A stretch of 64,000 bases of DNA, from contig NC_008709.1 in NCBI RefSeq assembly GCF_000015285.1, positions 1,178,001 to 1,242,000 of the forward strand. Direction: 5' to 3'. The notes under the pieces were generated by a model that worked only from the letters and a program-made list of their open reading frames with translations, was not told the origin of the DNA and searched no databases. Origin of the DNA: Psychromonas ingrahamii 37 (lineage in GTDB: Bacteria > Pseudomonadota > Gammaproteobacteria > Enterobacterales > Psychromonadaceae). The position numbers and the translations under genes were made by a program. Shown piece by piece: positions 51,904-64,000 of this stretch (position 1 is its first letter; every line of letters begins with the position of its first letter).

Positions 51904-54900
51904 TTAAGTCGAAAGAGCAAGTGCACTGCACAGCTCTTTCAATTTTAGGGCTGCTTCTTCAAATTGTAAATCATTTACCAGATCCTCAATTTCTTCCAAG
52001 CTCTGTTGATGGTCAGCACCTATTATAGTCGCTAATTTTTTAACATTATCGATGGCATCAAGATCATTGTCCCGCAGGCAGGATGCCAATGAATCCAGGA
52101 CAACTGGAAGAAGAGAACTATCAACAGGCGATGACGTCACGTTATAGTCCGGCCCTCTATTTCCAACCTTTTTCTCGCGCCCAAGCAATAGGGCAATGGA
52201 ATGGGTCATGATGTTAGTTTCTTCCTCAAGCTTGTTCAGCAATCCATTGATTTCAGATTGCCAGTCCTGCTTAATGACTTGTTCTAATTCGCTTGTTAAT
52301 GAAAATAGTGCTGTCGCCCCGATATTGCCACTGACCCCTTTATATGTATGGGCAAGATCCGCTGCTTTTTTGATTTCATTGCTCTCTAAGGCACTTCTTA
52401 TCTGTTGAACTGTTTGAGAATGTATATCAACAAAAGCCAATAACAATGATTTATAAAGCTTTTTGTTTCCTCCTACCCGCTGAAGTCCTGTCACAATATC
52501 AATTCCACTGATCTCTTTCGGGATGTGAGTCTCATCTTTTTCAGGGGCGGCTGTAATGTTAGCTTTTTTCCTATCGCCAGGCTTAATCCACCTGCTGAGA
52601 GCCTCAAACAATTGTCTTGTATCAATGGGTTTGGTGACATAATCATTCATTCCTGCGGCAAGACATCTTTCTTTATCGCCTTCCATAGCATGGGCTGTCA
52701 TGGCGATGATGGGTAAAACGGGAGAGCCATCGGTAGGCTGTAGATCAACCCGCGTTTTTTCCCATCTTCGAATTTTTTGAGTGGCTTCATAGCCATCTAT
52801 TTCAGGCATTTGAACATCCATAAGCACTGCGTCGAATACGTGGCTTTTCACTGAGTTCACCGCTTCTCTCCCATTGGTCGCTGTTGTGACTAACAATCCC
52901 GCATTCTCCAGAAATTCTCTGGCCACCTGCCGGTTAATTTCATTGTCATCAACAAGCAATATTTTTGCACCCCCGATTGCATCCAACCTTGCCGAGTCTA
53001 CTTTAATTTTTCTCTTCAGATTTTTATTGATATCATCCCTGTAACCAAAGACAGTCAGTATCGTCTCAACCAAAATTGAGCGGTTAACTGGTTTTAACAC
53101 AAAAGAATCAAAGCCAACCTGTTTCGATTTTTGGCCAAGCAAACCATCCCTATCAGAGCCAGACATTAAAACCATTGGCATTTTGGGAATCGACGGATTT
53201 TCTTTTATCTTTTTAGCTGTTTCAATGCCATCTATTCCACCCATCTGCCAGTCAATGATAGCCAGGTCGACAGTGTTATTTCCAAGCGCATTTTCCAGTA
53301 CCGATAGCGCTTTTTCTCCAGACTCTGTCGTAGTAACATTGAATTTTAGATGAATCAGCATCTTTTCTATTACCTTTAGCGTAACGGGATTATCGTCAAC
53401 CACTAGGGCATGCAGGCCTCTCAGCGCAGGAGGTAGCAGTAATTTGTTATCTTCATTACTTTGACTGACGCCAAACTCAAGCTCAAAAGAAAAAACACTT
53501 CCTTTTCCCTGTTCACTTTCAATCCAGATCCTGCCATTCATTTCCTCAACCAATCGTTTGCAAATTGATAGGCCTAAACCTGTTCCGCCATGTTTTCTTG
53601 ATGTCGAACCATCGGCCTGGGCAAAGGGCTCAAACAGGCTGGCAATCCTGTCTTTTGGAATCCCTAGACCTGTATCAGCGACTGAAAAAAGCAATCTCAC
53701 CTGTTTGTCATCCTTTTCCAGGCAAGAAGCACAAATCGTAATCTGGCCCTTGTTGGTAAATTTGATGGCATTGTTAATCAAATTGGTGAATATCTGGCCT
53801 GTTCGTAGAGGATCACCGACAAGATGCCAGGGCACATCAGGATCAATGGAGGTAATCAACTCAATATTTTTTTCGGCCAGAGTGAAATAAAAGGTATTGG
53901 AGATATTATCCAGAACATCAAGCAAAGAAAATTCAATATTTTCCAGATCGAGTTTCCCTGCCTCGATTTTTGAAAAATCGAGAATACCGTTAATTATTCC
54001 CAATAAAGAATTGCCAGAAGAATGTATTTTTGAAAGATAATCTCTCAATTGGGGAGTCATATCCTGATTAAGGGATAGCTCAGATAAGCCAATAATGGCA
54101 TTCATGGGTGTTCGAATCTCATGACTCATATTGGCCAGAAACTCACTTTTGGCCATATTGGCTTTATGGATGGCCCGATTCATCATTGTCAATCTGCGAT
54201 TCCAATAGAAAATACCCAGCAGAACCGCAAGAAAGATCGCCAATATTTTCCAAAGCAGGGCGTAATCGAAGGTTTTTTCAAAGACGATGGAAACCCACTT
54301 ATTATAGATATTTTGTCTTTCTGTGTCTGTTAAAGACCCAACCGCTTTCTGCATAATAGAAAATAACATCGTGTCATCATTGCGCACTGCGACAGACAGA
54401 TCATTATTCAGATCAAACTTACCTGCGATCTTAATGTCAGTTATTCTTGATTGTTGAATTTTATAGCGGATGGCTGCCAGGGAAAATAGAAAGCCATAGG
54501 CCTCGCCCGAACGAACTTTTTTAAGACCCTCTTCGACAGAGGAAACTTCATCAATAATGATACCAGGATACTTATTCTTCAGTTTGTTTATATAGGCAAA
54601 GTCTTTAATACCCGTAAATCTTCTATTTAAAATTTTATTTATATCATCGATGAATAGCTCATCGTACCGGGTGGCAATAACAATGGGGGTCTGGAGGTAG
54701 GGCTCAGTAAAGTTGAGATATTCTTTTCTCTCTGTTGTTTCCTGCAGCAGAGATAGAATGTCACACTGATGCTGTTTCGAAATACTCAAGGTCTCGCTGA
54801 AATTTTTTGTTGGCACCAACTTGATATTTTTACCAATTCTCTGACTGATGATACTCATAAATTCAGCCGCCATACCCTCGTGGATGCCAGCCTTGCTGAT

Positions 54901-56628
54901 TGACTCAAATGGCATCCAGTTTGGATTGGCACACATCAGAATCTCATTTCTATTTTCGAGGTAATGCTGTTCAGCTGAGGAGAGTGAAAGTTTATTTTCT
55001 TTCGAATCTATTACCTTCAAGTCGGTACTAAGCCAGCGATTTGTTATTATAGCCAACTGCTCCTCACTGATGCTATCCAGCCCTTTTTGCAGGATATTGT
55101 ATAATATGTTTTTGTCAGTCCTAACACCGAAACGCAAATCTTCTTTTCCTATGCCTTCCAGCTCAAACTCGCCAGCAACTCGGATATTGCTAAGACCATA
55201 TTTGCGAACTTGATAATTAATAACAGACAGACTTTGAATTAATGCGTCAATTTTTCCATAGGCCAAGGCCTTAGATTGATCTTCATAATTATCAAAACTG
55301 ACAAGTTCCATTCCACCCATTTCGCGAAGTTCTTTTTCATAAAAGATAGCCTCCTGAATGCCCACTTTTTTCCCTTTGAGACTTTTTAAGCCTTGAAAAT
55401 TTTTAAAGTCCTCTCTGGTAAATATAACCACGGGGATCTCATAATAAGGTGTGGTAAAAAGGGTAAATGATTCCCGTTCCTTTTTATAAGAAATGTCTGC
55501 AATGATATCGACCTCTTTTTTCTTGAATTTATTAAGGTTATTGCCCCAATGATCTACTTTTTGGACAAATTTAAGGCCGGTTTTTTTAGAAATGTGCAGT
55601 AGCAGATCGTTGACAAAACCCTTTACTTCACCGTTCTCCTGATATGTGAATGGGGCATAATCACTTATTAAGGCGATTGACGCTGTCGGATGGATTTTAA
55701 GATAGCCCTGTTCCTGTTCAGTTAATGTTATACGCGCACTTTCCGTGGTTGATTGCATAGTAAGCCATTTTTTTTTCAGCTGATATTTCTCTTGAAATGT
55801 CAGCGACTTCAAAGCCTTATCTAAGGAGCTCGCCAGAAGTGTCCAATCTTTTCGAACGCCGATACGATTATAAAAGTTTTCTCCCCCTAGAATCTTAGTT
55901 TCTCCAGAAATCGTGAGGTTGGGGATGTTGTACTCCAGAATGAGATGCTGCATCACGACTCCAATATCTATGGTGGCGTCTGCAGTCCCAAAAGCGACAT
56001 CTTTTAGCGCATCAACATTGGTATCCACCAGATTAAGCTTTATAGCCGGGAAATTTTTTTCTAATAAATTTTGATACCAAAAACCTTTTACAATAGATAC
56101 TGTGTGACCCTCCAGTTCTTTGAGATTTCTAAATGGCGTATTGGTTTTGCTGATAATATTAAGGGGATTTTTAATGGTAGGCAGGGTAAAATTCGCAAAT
56201 TCTTTTCGATCCTCGGTTTCCACCATATTCCCTATGATATCTATCTCTTTGTTCTTCAACATTCCCATAAATTCATCCCAGGTGGGGCCGCTGATATATT
56301 CGATTTTGATGCCAAGCTTTTTTGCCAGAATATTCATTAAATCTATGCTGAATCCCTGGGGTTTCCCATCACGATAGAAATTAAACGGAATCCAGTTCTG
56401 TTCATTGTGGGCTCGGACAATAGGATGAACAGCAAGGAAGGAACGTTCTTCAACCGTCAATGACAAATTATCTCTGTCAGATTCGGGCACTACCTGACTG
56501 CCTGTGATTGGCGATTGTATATTGACTGCCGCAGTAGAAGTTTGCACGGCCTGTGACATTGATGGGTAAAAACAGATGCTAACGAGCAGGAACAAAAATA
56601 CCACCAACCGATTTACTTTTTCTTTCAT
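51904..56628 (-). CDS. BvgS/EvgS-like hybrid histidine kinase with three periplasmic binding domains
   Basis: 1574 residues. A signal peptide (~1-27), three tandem SBP_bac_3 domains (~60-295, ~300-540, ~550-785), one membrane helix (~790-808), HisKA with His836 in [12 protein letters not shown], HATPase (~935-1055, [15 protein letters not shown]), REC1 (Asp1126), REC2 (Asp1271), and Hpt with His1427 in [14 protein letters not shown] complete the phosphorelay. Three binding domains, rather than the two of BvgS/EvgS, is an unusual architecture. Amino acids or similar small ligands are the likely signal. GAAGGGAC precedes the ATG. The pair with the GGDDF regulator forms the gene block between repeats C and D. 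Confidence 0.93.
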   Translation of the reverse strand: MKEKVNRLVVFLFLLVSICFYPSMSQAVQTSTAAVNIQSPITGSQVVPESDRDNLSLTVEERSFLAVHPIVRAHNEQNWIPFNFYRDGKPQGFSIDLMNILAKKLGIKIEYISGPTWDEFMGMLKNKEIDIIGNMVETEDRKEFANFTLPTIKNPLNIISKTNTPFRNLKELEGHTVSIVKGFWYQNLLEKNFPAIKLNLVDTNVDALKDVAFGTADATIDIGVVMQHLILEYNIPNLTISGETKILGGENFYNRIGVRKDWTLLASSLDKALKSLTFQEKYQLKKKWLTMQSTTESARITLTEQEQGYLKIHPTASIALISDYAPFTYQENGEVKGFVNDLLLHISKKTGLKFVQKVDHWGNNLNKFKKKEVDIIADISYKKERESFTLFTTPYYEIPVVIFTREDFKNFQGLKSLKGKKVGIQEAIFYEKELREMGGMELVSFDNYEDQSKALAYGKIDALIQSLSVINYQVRKYGLSNIRVAGEFELEGIGKEDLRFGVRTDKNILYNILQKGLDSISEEQLAIITNRWLSTDLKVIDSKENKLSLSSAEQHYLENRNEILMCANPNWMPFESISKAGIHEGMAAEFMSIISQRIGKNIKLVPTKNFSETLSISKQHQCDILSLLQETTERKEYLNFTEPYLQTPIVIATRYDELFIDDINKILNRRFTGIKDFAYINKLKNKYPGIIIDEVSSVEEGLKKVRSGEAYGFLFSLAAIRYKIQQSRITDIKIAGKFDLNNDLSVAVRNDDTMLFSIMQKAVGSLTDTERQNIYNKWVSIVFEKTFDYALLWKILAIFLAVLLGIFYWNRRLTMMNRAIHKANMAKSEFLANMSHEIRTPMNAIIGLSELSLNQDMTPQLRDYLSKIHSSGNSLLGIINGILDFSKIEAGKLDLENIEFSLLDVLDNISNTFYFTLAEKNIELITSIDPDVPWHLVGDPLRTGQIFTNLINNAIKFTNKGQITICASCLEKDDKQVRLLFSVADTGLGIPKDRIASLFEPFAQADGSTSRKHGGTGLGLSICKRLVEEMNGRIWIESEQGKGSVFSFELEFGVSQSNEDNKLLLPPALRGLHALVVDDNPVTLKVIEKMLIHLKFNVTTTESGEKALSVLENALGNNTVDLAIIDWQMGGIDGIETAKKIKENPSIPKMPMVLMSGSDRDGLLGQKSKQVGFDSFVLKPVNRSILVETILTVFGYRDDINKNLKRKIKVDSARLDAIGGAKILLVDDNEINRQVAREFLENAGLLVTTATNGREAVNSVKSHVFDAVLMDVQMPEIDGYEATQKIRRWEKTRVDLQPTDGSPVLPIIAMTAHAMEGDKERCLAAGMNDYVTKPIDTRQLFEALSRWIKPGDRKKANITAAPEKDETHIPKEISGIDIVTGLQRVGGNKKLYKSLLLAFVDIHSQTVQQIRSALESNEIKKAADLAHTYKGVSGNIGATALFSLTSELEQVIKQDWQSEINGLLNKLEEETNIMTHSIALLLGREKKVGNRGPDYNVTSSPVDSSLLPVVLDSLASCLRDNDLDAIDNVKKLATIIGADHQQSLEEIEDLVNDLQFEEAALKLKELCSALALST

Positions 56629-56998
56629 TTTTGTCCCTTCTAATTTTTTTCAATAATTCCAAGGCATAGATCAGCAGGAGGCAGTCCGAAAACAACATTC
56701 TTCTATTTATCCCCTGAAGAATTCTATTTTGCAGGCTTTTGTTTTCCAACAGAAATACCATAATTTATCATATCAGGGTTTCGAAATGATTTTTGTAAAA
56801 GATGTGCTCATAAAGATAACCACCGGTGAGTAAGTTGGTGTTGTTTTTGCTGCCTTTTTTAGCTAAAACCGCGACAAATGCATCGAGTCCGAATGCCGAA
56901 ATTTGTTGAACGAAGCCACTCTGCGGCAGAAAAAAAACCAGTCTTGCAACTAATCTCTAAGTATGCTTAATAATGAACCATTTAACTCGGAGTCTACT
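56629..56998. other. Upstream of the kinase: promoter region and an unidentified coding remnant
   Basis: No intact gene. On the minus strand about 56785-56960 stays open and reads GFVQQISAFGLDAFVAVLAK followed by GSKNNTNLLTGGYLYEH; this could be the end of a decayed gene, but I do not recognise it. The kinase promoter should lie between about 56640 and 56780. Confidence 0.35.
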
Positions 56999-57123
56999 AT
57001 GAAAGCAAGCAAACAAAGTTATTTTCATACACTCTGTGCGCGTCACCTCAAACTATTGATATTACGAGGATTAAGTAACAGTACTATGGCTGGTTATTAG
57101 CGAGAAATACGCTGGATTTCAAT
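56999..57123 (+). pseudogene. Tyrosine recombinase (integrase) N-terminal remnant
   Basis: The ATG at 56999 follows CTCGGAGTC. The frame reads MKASKQSYFHTLCARHLKLL, then ILRGLSNSTMAGY, TAG at 57098-57100, then REIRWISIHR. This matches the core-binding (SAM-like) start of site-specific integrases of the kind associated with IS91-type elements (LQGKSxSTIxAYxRAVRRI). It breaks off where repeat D begins, so only the N-terminal helix pair remains and no catalytic residues. It is the only trace of a recombinase in the repeat mosaic. Confidence 0.65.
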
Positions 57124-57124
57124 T

Positions 57125-57648
57125 CACCGGCTTGGGATTTTTCGGCTAACGCTGGTGGGTAGGCCTTCGCTTGCTAGCACTTGTTGTAACTTTCATTGTT
57201 GGAAAAGGTTTGGCTATCCAGTCTTTCGTTGTGTCTAGTCTTTCGTTCTACAGCCAAAGAAAATACATATTGTCATTCTCGAGATCTTTAGTCGAGAATC
57301 TCTAATGAGTGTATAACTTAGCTGATTTGATTGGTTTGTAAGCCTTCGCTTGTGAGCTGATGGTTTTTATTCTTCGAGGGAGTTATGCTCTTTCAACAGC
57401 AAAAGAAAACAGGTCACGCAGAGCTTAGCCCGCTCGTGACACTATGCTGTCGCATAACTCACAGTCCGGTATACAGGGACGGCAGAGCCTTTCCCGCTCA
57501 TAAGACTGAACTGCCGTTCAATTCGCCTAGACGTTTTTATCTTACTAAATAAATCTCTTTTTAACGCACCGGCTTGGACAGCACATCCCTGTGCAGAGCC
57601 GTGGGCTTTGGCGCTCAATTAAAAAAGGTTTGTATGTCCCATAATTCG
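57125..57648 (-). repeat. Dispersed structured repeat, copy D (reverse, composite)
   Basis: Reverse orientation like copy A. It contains two tails with CCTTCGCTTGCTAGC, a GATTCTCGAC-type inverted repeat, a TTCGAGGGAGT segment, two GAGCGGG motif copies (57410-57435 and 57474-57499) otherwise seen behind the 5S gene, and junction motifs at about 57203 (AAAAGGTTTGGCTATCCAG) and 57622 (AAAAAAGGTTTGTATGTCCC). The hairpin segment around GTGGAAACAT is missing here. Confidence 0.75.
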
Positions 57649-58425
57649 TTATATGTATAGCTCGTACTTAACACTCGTTCTAAATTGCTTGTACTTCTCA
57701 AATAAGTCATCAGTTAAATTTATAATTTCAACTGCATGTTCGTTATATTTCCCTAAGGTATCTTCTTCTCCACCACGATCAGGATTAAGTTCAGGGTATA
57801 AACAATACCGCTGATTCTCCATAACGAGATGTGAAGGATGATGAAAAAAATGAGTTGCAGTCCAATTCATAACTGTTGATAACGATTGACCAAACTCAGT
57901 AAATTTTTTATTAAGATCGGCATTGATAAAGTCATATTCAGTTTCTTCTGAATAATAAACAAAATTTCTTAGCCTACTTTTATCGCTTGTGCTGTATGAG
58001 TGGTCATCGTTTAATGAGGATATATATTCAGTTAGAAAGTATTCTTCAAAGCCATCAGTTATTTTTTGAAATAGTTTTAAGTCATGTTCGCGAGCTAGAA
58101 CTTTCCCCTCAGATTCACTATCAAATTTACCATTTACTTCGATTTTTGTTTTTTCTCTTTGTAAAAGAATATTATGAGTTAACCCCAAAGCTATCAGAAC
58201 TATACCCACCAACGAGTCATATGCACCTAGGATTTGAAAATCAAACTCCTTTTTAAGCACTTCATTTAGAATGTTTTGAAAAATGGAAGACGAAGTGAGG
58301 CCAAGCCCAGTGATAATAACAGCCCAAGTAACTTTGTTAGAAAACTCAGGGAAAAATAATCTGAATACCTTTTCGATTTTTGACCAGTTAATAATAAACA
58401 CTCCAATCTGATATACATATAACAA
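57649..58425 (-). CDS. Two-TM membrane protein paired with a HEPN gene (unknown function)
   Basis: 258 residues, not recognised. Two hydrophobic helices at ~33-53 and ~68-86 are followed by a soluble, acidic C-terminal domain of ~170 residues with EYFLTEYISSLNDDH and NWTATHFFHHPSHLV. The start is uncertain: a TTG at 58425 gives the full frame, a GTG eight codons later is an alternative, and no strong ribosome site is seen. It lies 72 bp downstream of the HEPN gene on the same strand, probably one transcript. Its stop codon falls within the edge of the repeat junction motif. A small membrane effector or partner of the HEPN protein is a reasonable guess only. Confidence 0.65.
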   Translation of the reverse strand: MLYVYQIGVFIINWSKIEKVFRLFFPEFSNKVTWAVIITGLGLTSSSIFQNILNEVLKKEFDFQILGAYDSLVGIVLIALGLTHNILLQREKTKIEVNGKFDSESEGKVLAREHDLKLFQKITDGFEEYFLTEYISSLNDDHSYSTSDKSRLRNFVYYSEETEYDFINADLNKKFTEFGQSLSTVMNWTATHFFHHPSHLVMENQRYCLYPELNPDRGGEEDTLGKYNEHAVEIINLTDDLFEKYKQFRTSVKYELYI

Positions 58426-58497
58426 GGATGTGGAATTTCTTCATTTTAAGAAAAAGCACACGTTATCGAGATTTAATTTTCATTTAAAAACAATATA

Positions 58498-59193
58498 TTA
58501 AAAATTTTCCTGCCTATTCATTTTTATATTAATTTCGGCAAGACGCAACAAAAGACCTTCTACCGCTACAAAGCTCTCATTAACATATTGTTCAGAGATA
58601 ATTATTGTACTTGAGTATAAACTAAGACCTTTTGTACTCTTTATGGTGTTCAATAAGTTTTTACATGCACTTACAGAACAATGACGATATTGATCTAAAT
58701 CACCTTCACTGTGAGCAAGGGCATTTCTTAATTTATTCAAAGTACAAATTTTTGACCAATGTTTTTCTATTTTATCCTCAGAAAAGTCTGCTTTGAAATG
58801 TTTTTGAAGGTACTCTTTAAATTTCGGGACTCCATAACCATTTATATTGACATATTCTTCAAAGCTTTCAGAAATTTGATATCTTTCAGATTTTTCTTTG
58901 CATATTTTTGCCATCAAATTTTCTAGCAATGAATAAGTGATCAGCAGAGTCGAAACACGATGAATTCTGTCAAAGAAATGCTCAAAGAAATGAAGTTCTA
59001 ATTCAAGTTCTTCTTTCATTTCCTCATGTGGTTCTTGGCTTATCTGATTTAATAATTGATCTCTGTCTTGCTTATGACGTTCCTCAGAAGAATTAAAGTG
59101 ATTTTTCACAACATTTATTCGATTACTTATAGTTTGAGATGTCGCAGAATGACTAAGAAAGTCATAGGGGTTTTTTGTATTTTTACTGAACAT
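58498..59193 (-). CDS. HEPN-domain protein with RX4H motif (putative RNase toxin/defence)
   Basis: 231 residues. The central helical part has YSLLENLMAKICKEKSE and LNKLRNALAHSEGDL, giving an R156-x4-H161 motif as in HEPN ribonucleases. A charged coiled-coil-like segment occupies ~35-80. AGGTG lies 9 nt before the ATG. It is the first gene of a two-gene block whose second gene is a two-TM protein, and the block is bounded by direct copies of the repeat junction motif. HEPN proteins act as RNases in toxin-antitoxin and phage-defence systems. No MNT-type antitoxin is adjacent, so a classical HEPN-MNT pair is excluded here. Confidence 0.7.
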   Translation of the reverse strand: MFSKNTKNPYDFLSHSATSQTISNRINVVKNHFNSSEERHKQDRDQLLNQISQEPHEEMKEELELELHFFEHFFDRIHRVSTLLITYSLLENLMAKICKEKSERYQISESFEEYVNINGYGVPKFKEYLQKHFKADFSEDKIEKHWSKICTLNKLRNALAHSEGDLDQYRHCSVSACKNLLNTIKSTKGLSLYSSTIIISEQYVNESFVAVEGLLLRLAEINIKMNRQENF

Positions 59194-59451
59194 TGAAATA
59201 ACACCTGATTAATATAATGTCTTATCAGACGTAAAATCCCGTGTTTCCACAAGAAATATAGCCATCAAATATTTGTGAAAAAATAAACATTACATGTTTT
59301 GAGGCTACTTATCAAATGGTTACATTTTGTAACAAGATTTAGCTATTGTGGTAAGGGGGATTATTCCGTATTTGCGGTGGAAACATGGAATCGAAATAAT
59401 ACAGCGGGGTGTATTAGTTTTGAAAATAGAGTAGGAGGTTGTGTTTTTTTC

Positions 59452-60075
59452 ATTGGAAAAGGTTGTATACCCATTTTTTGTTATGAATTCAAAATACTAG
59501 GTTCACCAAACCAATGCGGTTAGGAAATTTCCGACCGTTTTTATTGCTCAATCAATCTCTTTAGCAAGTGGAAACATGGATGTTTCCACTAAGTTCGGCT
59601 CTGCACATGGATGTGCTGTCCGGACTGGTGCGTTAAAAAGAGATTTATTTAGTAAGATAAAAAAACGTCCCGGACGGCATTCTTTTGGTTACTTTTCTTT
59701 TGCTGTTGAAAGAGCATGACTCCCTCGAACTGCGAAACTGCGTTTCGGTTTCTCATCGTCTACACGCCATCAAGGGCGGAAGACCAACAAATAATGTTAA
59801 ACCAAACGCTTACAAGCGAAAGCCTGCAAACCAATCACATCAACTAGGTTACAAACTCATTATAGAATGACGATGAGTAGTCTATTTGTCGACTAAAACA
59901 ACAAGTGAAAGTCACACGCCGTCAGGGCGGAAGACCAACAAAAAAAGTTAAACCAAACGCTTACAAGCGAAAGCCTACAATCACACCAAATCAGCTAGGT
60001 TACAAACTCATTGAGAGAATGACGATGAGGTGTAGTTTATTTGTCGATCAAAACAACAAGTAAAAGCTAAACAGA
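59452..60075 (+). repeat. Dispersed structured repeat, copy E
   Basis: It begins with the junction motif (GGAAAAGGTTGTATACCC at about 59455) and GAATTCAAAATACTAGGTTC shared with copy B. It contains the hairpin at 59568-59589 and GGTTACTTTTCTTTTGCTG at about 59687, whose complementary arm is lost (GAGCATGAC instead). The tail with GCGAAAGCCTGCAAACC is duplicated (about 59815 and 59965). It ends just before the rluE stop. Confidence 0.8.
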
Positions 60076-60079
60076 AAAC

Positions 60080-60742
60080 CTATAGCAATTTATATTGCCC
60101 ATTATCAATATCATCAATTGTCCAATCACCAATCCGATAACGAATCAACCGTAAGGTTGGAAAACCAATATGCGCCGTCATACGCCGTACCTGACGATTA
60201 CGGCCTTCACTAATAGTAATGCTTAACCAGGTAGTCGGAATATTGGCTCGTTCGCGAATAGGGGGTACACGCGCCCAAATAGCGGGCTGTTCCATTAACT
60301 CAATACCGGCCGGCAGGGTTAAACCATCTTTAAGATTAACGCCATCACGTAATTTTTGCAGATCCGCTTCAGTCGGTCTGCCTTCTACTTGTACCCAATA
60401 AGTTTTACTGGTTTTAGCGTTGGGTTCGGTGATCTTGGCTTGTAATTTACCATCATTGGTCAATAATAATAATCCCTCACTATCACGATCTAATCGACCG
60501 GCAGCATAGACCTCAGGAATATCAATATAGTCTTTTAATGTTTGACGATTGTCCTGATCAGTAAACTGACTTAATACATTAAAGGGTTTATTAAATAAAA
60601 GTATTTTGCGTGTTGCATCGCTTACGGGCGGCAGCTGTTGTGTATTTATTTTGTTTTTGACCGAAGGGTGCTTTGCTGCATTGCCTATTTTAGCTTTCGA
60701 AAACCAGATGGATTTTTTATTGGAATTTTTAGTTTTAACCAC
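60080..60742 (-). CDS. rluE: 23S rRNA pseudouridine(2457) synthase
   Basis: 220 residues, RluE type. The catalytic Asp is in [14 protein letters not shown], and [31 protein letters not shown] are conserved. It modifies U2457 in the peptidyl-transferase region of 23S rRNA. The basic N-terminal tail of ~45 residues is rich in Lys/Asn. It is divergent from icd, exactly as in E. coli, where both lie close to mnmA. Its 3' end abuts repeat E. Confidence 0.94.
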   Translation of the reverse strand: MVKTKNSNKKSIWFSKAKIGNAAKHPSVKNKINTQQLPPVSDATRKILLFNKPFNVLSQFTDQDNRQTLKDYIDIPEVYAAGRLDRDSEGLLLLTNDGKLQAKITEPNAKTSKTYWVQVEGRPTEADLQKLRDGVNLKDGLTLPAGIELMEQPAIWARVPPIRERANIPTTWLSITISEGRNRQVRRMTAHIGFPTLRLIRYRIGDWTIDDIDNGQYKLL

Positions 60743-63266
<2,524 letters not shown>

Positions 63267-63356
63267 TTTTAGAATTAGGTTCTGCGAGGGACTTTCTTTA
63301 ATTAAATGATCAGGGAAATCTGGTTTTGAGGTAAGTTGATATTTTTACCCTTTTAA

Positions 63357-63390
63357 AACGCTCGATGCACTGCATCGGGCGTTTTTTTTT
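63357..63390 (+). terminator. Terminator after icd
   Basis: AACGCTCGATGCA pairs with TGCATCGGGCGTT (one G-T pair) around a single C, followed by a long T-run. Confidence 0.92.
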
Positions 63391-63521
63391 AATGATCGAT
63401 AAGGGTATTCAGAGTTTGAGTATGTTCTTTTACAGGGTATTTTAGTGTGGATTGTTCCACGCAGGAACATGCACTCCTTGCTAGATAACAGCGGAATATT
63501 CTTGCTACCTTGGAATAGTTT

Positions 63522-64000
63522 TTAACTTAATGAAGTATCTCTATGCAGTTCTTTTATGATTTCAGTGATGGCCAGAATCAATGACGACTTAATGACCTGT
63601 CTATTATGATCCAGTTTCATCTGCACTATAAAATGCGAACTTTCTTCTGGTTGATTATCATCTGCATTAATAGGAATCATTTCAGCCACTGCACTAATCG
63701 CATTTATGCGCTCAAATAGCAGAGGTGAAAGAAAATCTATTGATTCACCTTCGGACTGAACAAACGTTTTTAAGGCAATAAACTTCTCAATATCTTGATA
63801 GGCGTCCTGAGATAATAACCCTAACCCGTATAACAGTTTGATACGAATAGCTAACTGTGCCAATGGACCATCATTGTTTAATAAGGGCTCCACAGCATAT
63901 TTCACCGCATAATCATCTTTTCTAAAAACATTTTGAATTAGAATATCAATGGCATCTTCAAACAGATCAAAACTGGCGGTAAAAAAAACATAAGCTGTTT
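63522..64000 (-). CDS. mtlR: MtlR/YggD family regulator (N-terminus cut by the window edge)
   Basis: The minus strand is open to the window end and encodes TASFDLFEDAIDILIQNVFR, KDDYAVKYAVEPLLNNDGPL and IRIKLLYGLGLLSQDAYQD, a clear MtlR match (E. coli: DDYAVKYAVEPLLDGDGPLG). At least 159 codons are visible and the true start lies beyond 64000; the ATG at 63905 is internal. MtlR represses the mannitol operon in E. coli by binding MtlD-region proteins, without a DNA-binding motif of its own; some homologues (YggD) have other roles. No mannitol genes are in view. Confidence 0.9.
   Translation of the reverse strand, partial: TAYVFFTASFDLFEDAIDILIQNVFRKDDYAVKYAVEPLLNNDGPLAQLAIRIKLLYGLGLLSQDAYQDIEKFIALKTFVQSEGESIDFLSPLLFERINAISAVAEMIPINADDNQPEESSHFIVQMKLDHNRQVIKSSLILAITEIIKELHRDTSLS

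Noticed and set aside
59299..59870. Plus-strand open frames around repeat E
   Set aside because: They lie in the repeat sequence itself and read similarly in other copies; typical spurious frames of this repeat.
49037..60075. The structured repeats as integron attC sites
   Set aside because: The junction motifs lack the paired RYYYAAC and GTTRRRY cores, and no integron integrase is present; only a stub of another tyrosine recombinase is seen.

Overview
The window reads as chromosomal DNA of an AT-rich marine gammaproteobacterium, most likely a cold-adapted Psychromonas-like organism. This is inferred from the gammaproteobacterial 16S-tRNA-Glu-23S-5S operon, the monomeric NADP isocitrate dehydrogenase, three UspA paralogues, a sucrose PTS operon, and the purB-hflD-mnmA and rluE/icd gene order. 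No database search was possible, so the genus is an inference.

Layout. 1-2.3 kb: a bufferin-type locus (bufA, and bufB running off the left edge) beside a divergent ECF sigma factor and a DUF3379 partner gene that carries one in-frame TGA. 2.3-5.4 kb: a tRNA factory with four intact tRNA-Asn plus five truncated relics, then seven initiator tRNAs in an exact 122-bp tandem array plus one relic. 5.5-13.6 kb: a TnpB relic, a MASE3-PAS-PAS-GGDEF-EAL protein, and a four-gene operon (thermostable hemolysin family, AMP-ligase fused to a heme-oxygenase-like diiron domain, SDR, TPR) that looks like an uncharacterised small-molecule pathway. 14.2-21 kb: an rRNA operon with tandem promoters, followed by an unusual array of broken 5S-tail and terminator copies. 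21-32 kb: core genes (usp paralogues, htpG with a textbook sigma-32 promoter, adk, a gutted hemH, an NlpC/P60 lipoprotein, roxA, purB, hflD, mnmA).

In E. coli, mnmA is followed closely by rluE and icd. Here rluE and icd lie about 28 kb further on, at 60-63 kb, so 32-60 kb looks like accessory DNA placed in a conserved neighbourhood. It holds a SulP transporter, a small inverted-repeat-bounded element carrying a broken DUF1810 gene, a DUF294/CBS protein with a DnaQ-like exonuclease, a BCCT transporter, a complete sucrose regulon with three matching ScrR operators, an Imm51-like protein and ModF. Last comes a mosaic (49-60 kb) of five structured dispersed repeats.

In that mosaic three gene blocks are each bounded by direct copies of a ~30-bp junction motif. 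The blocks are a gene fragment, a BvgS/EvgS-like hybrid kinase with a REC-GGDDF regulator, and a HEPN plus two-TM gene pair. The repeats contain two hairpins that show compensatory base changes. This cassette-like organisation and the HEPN/TM pair are the best candidates for an undescribed system. The window ends in a partial mtlR.
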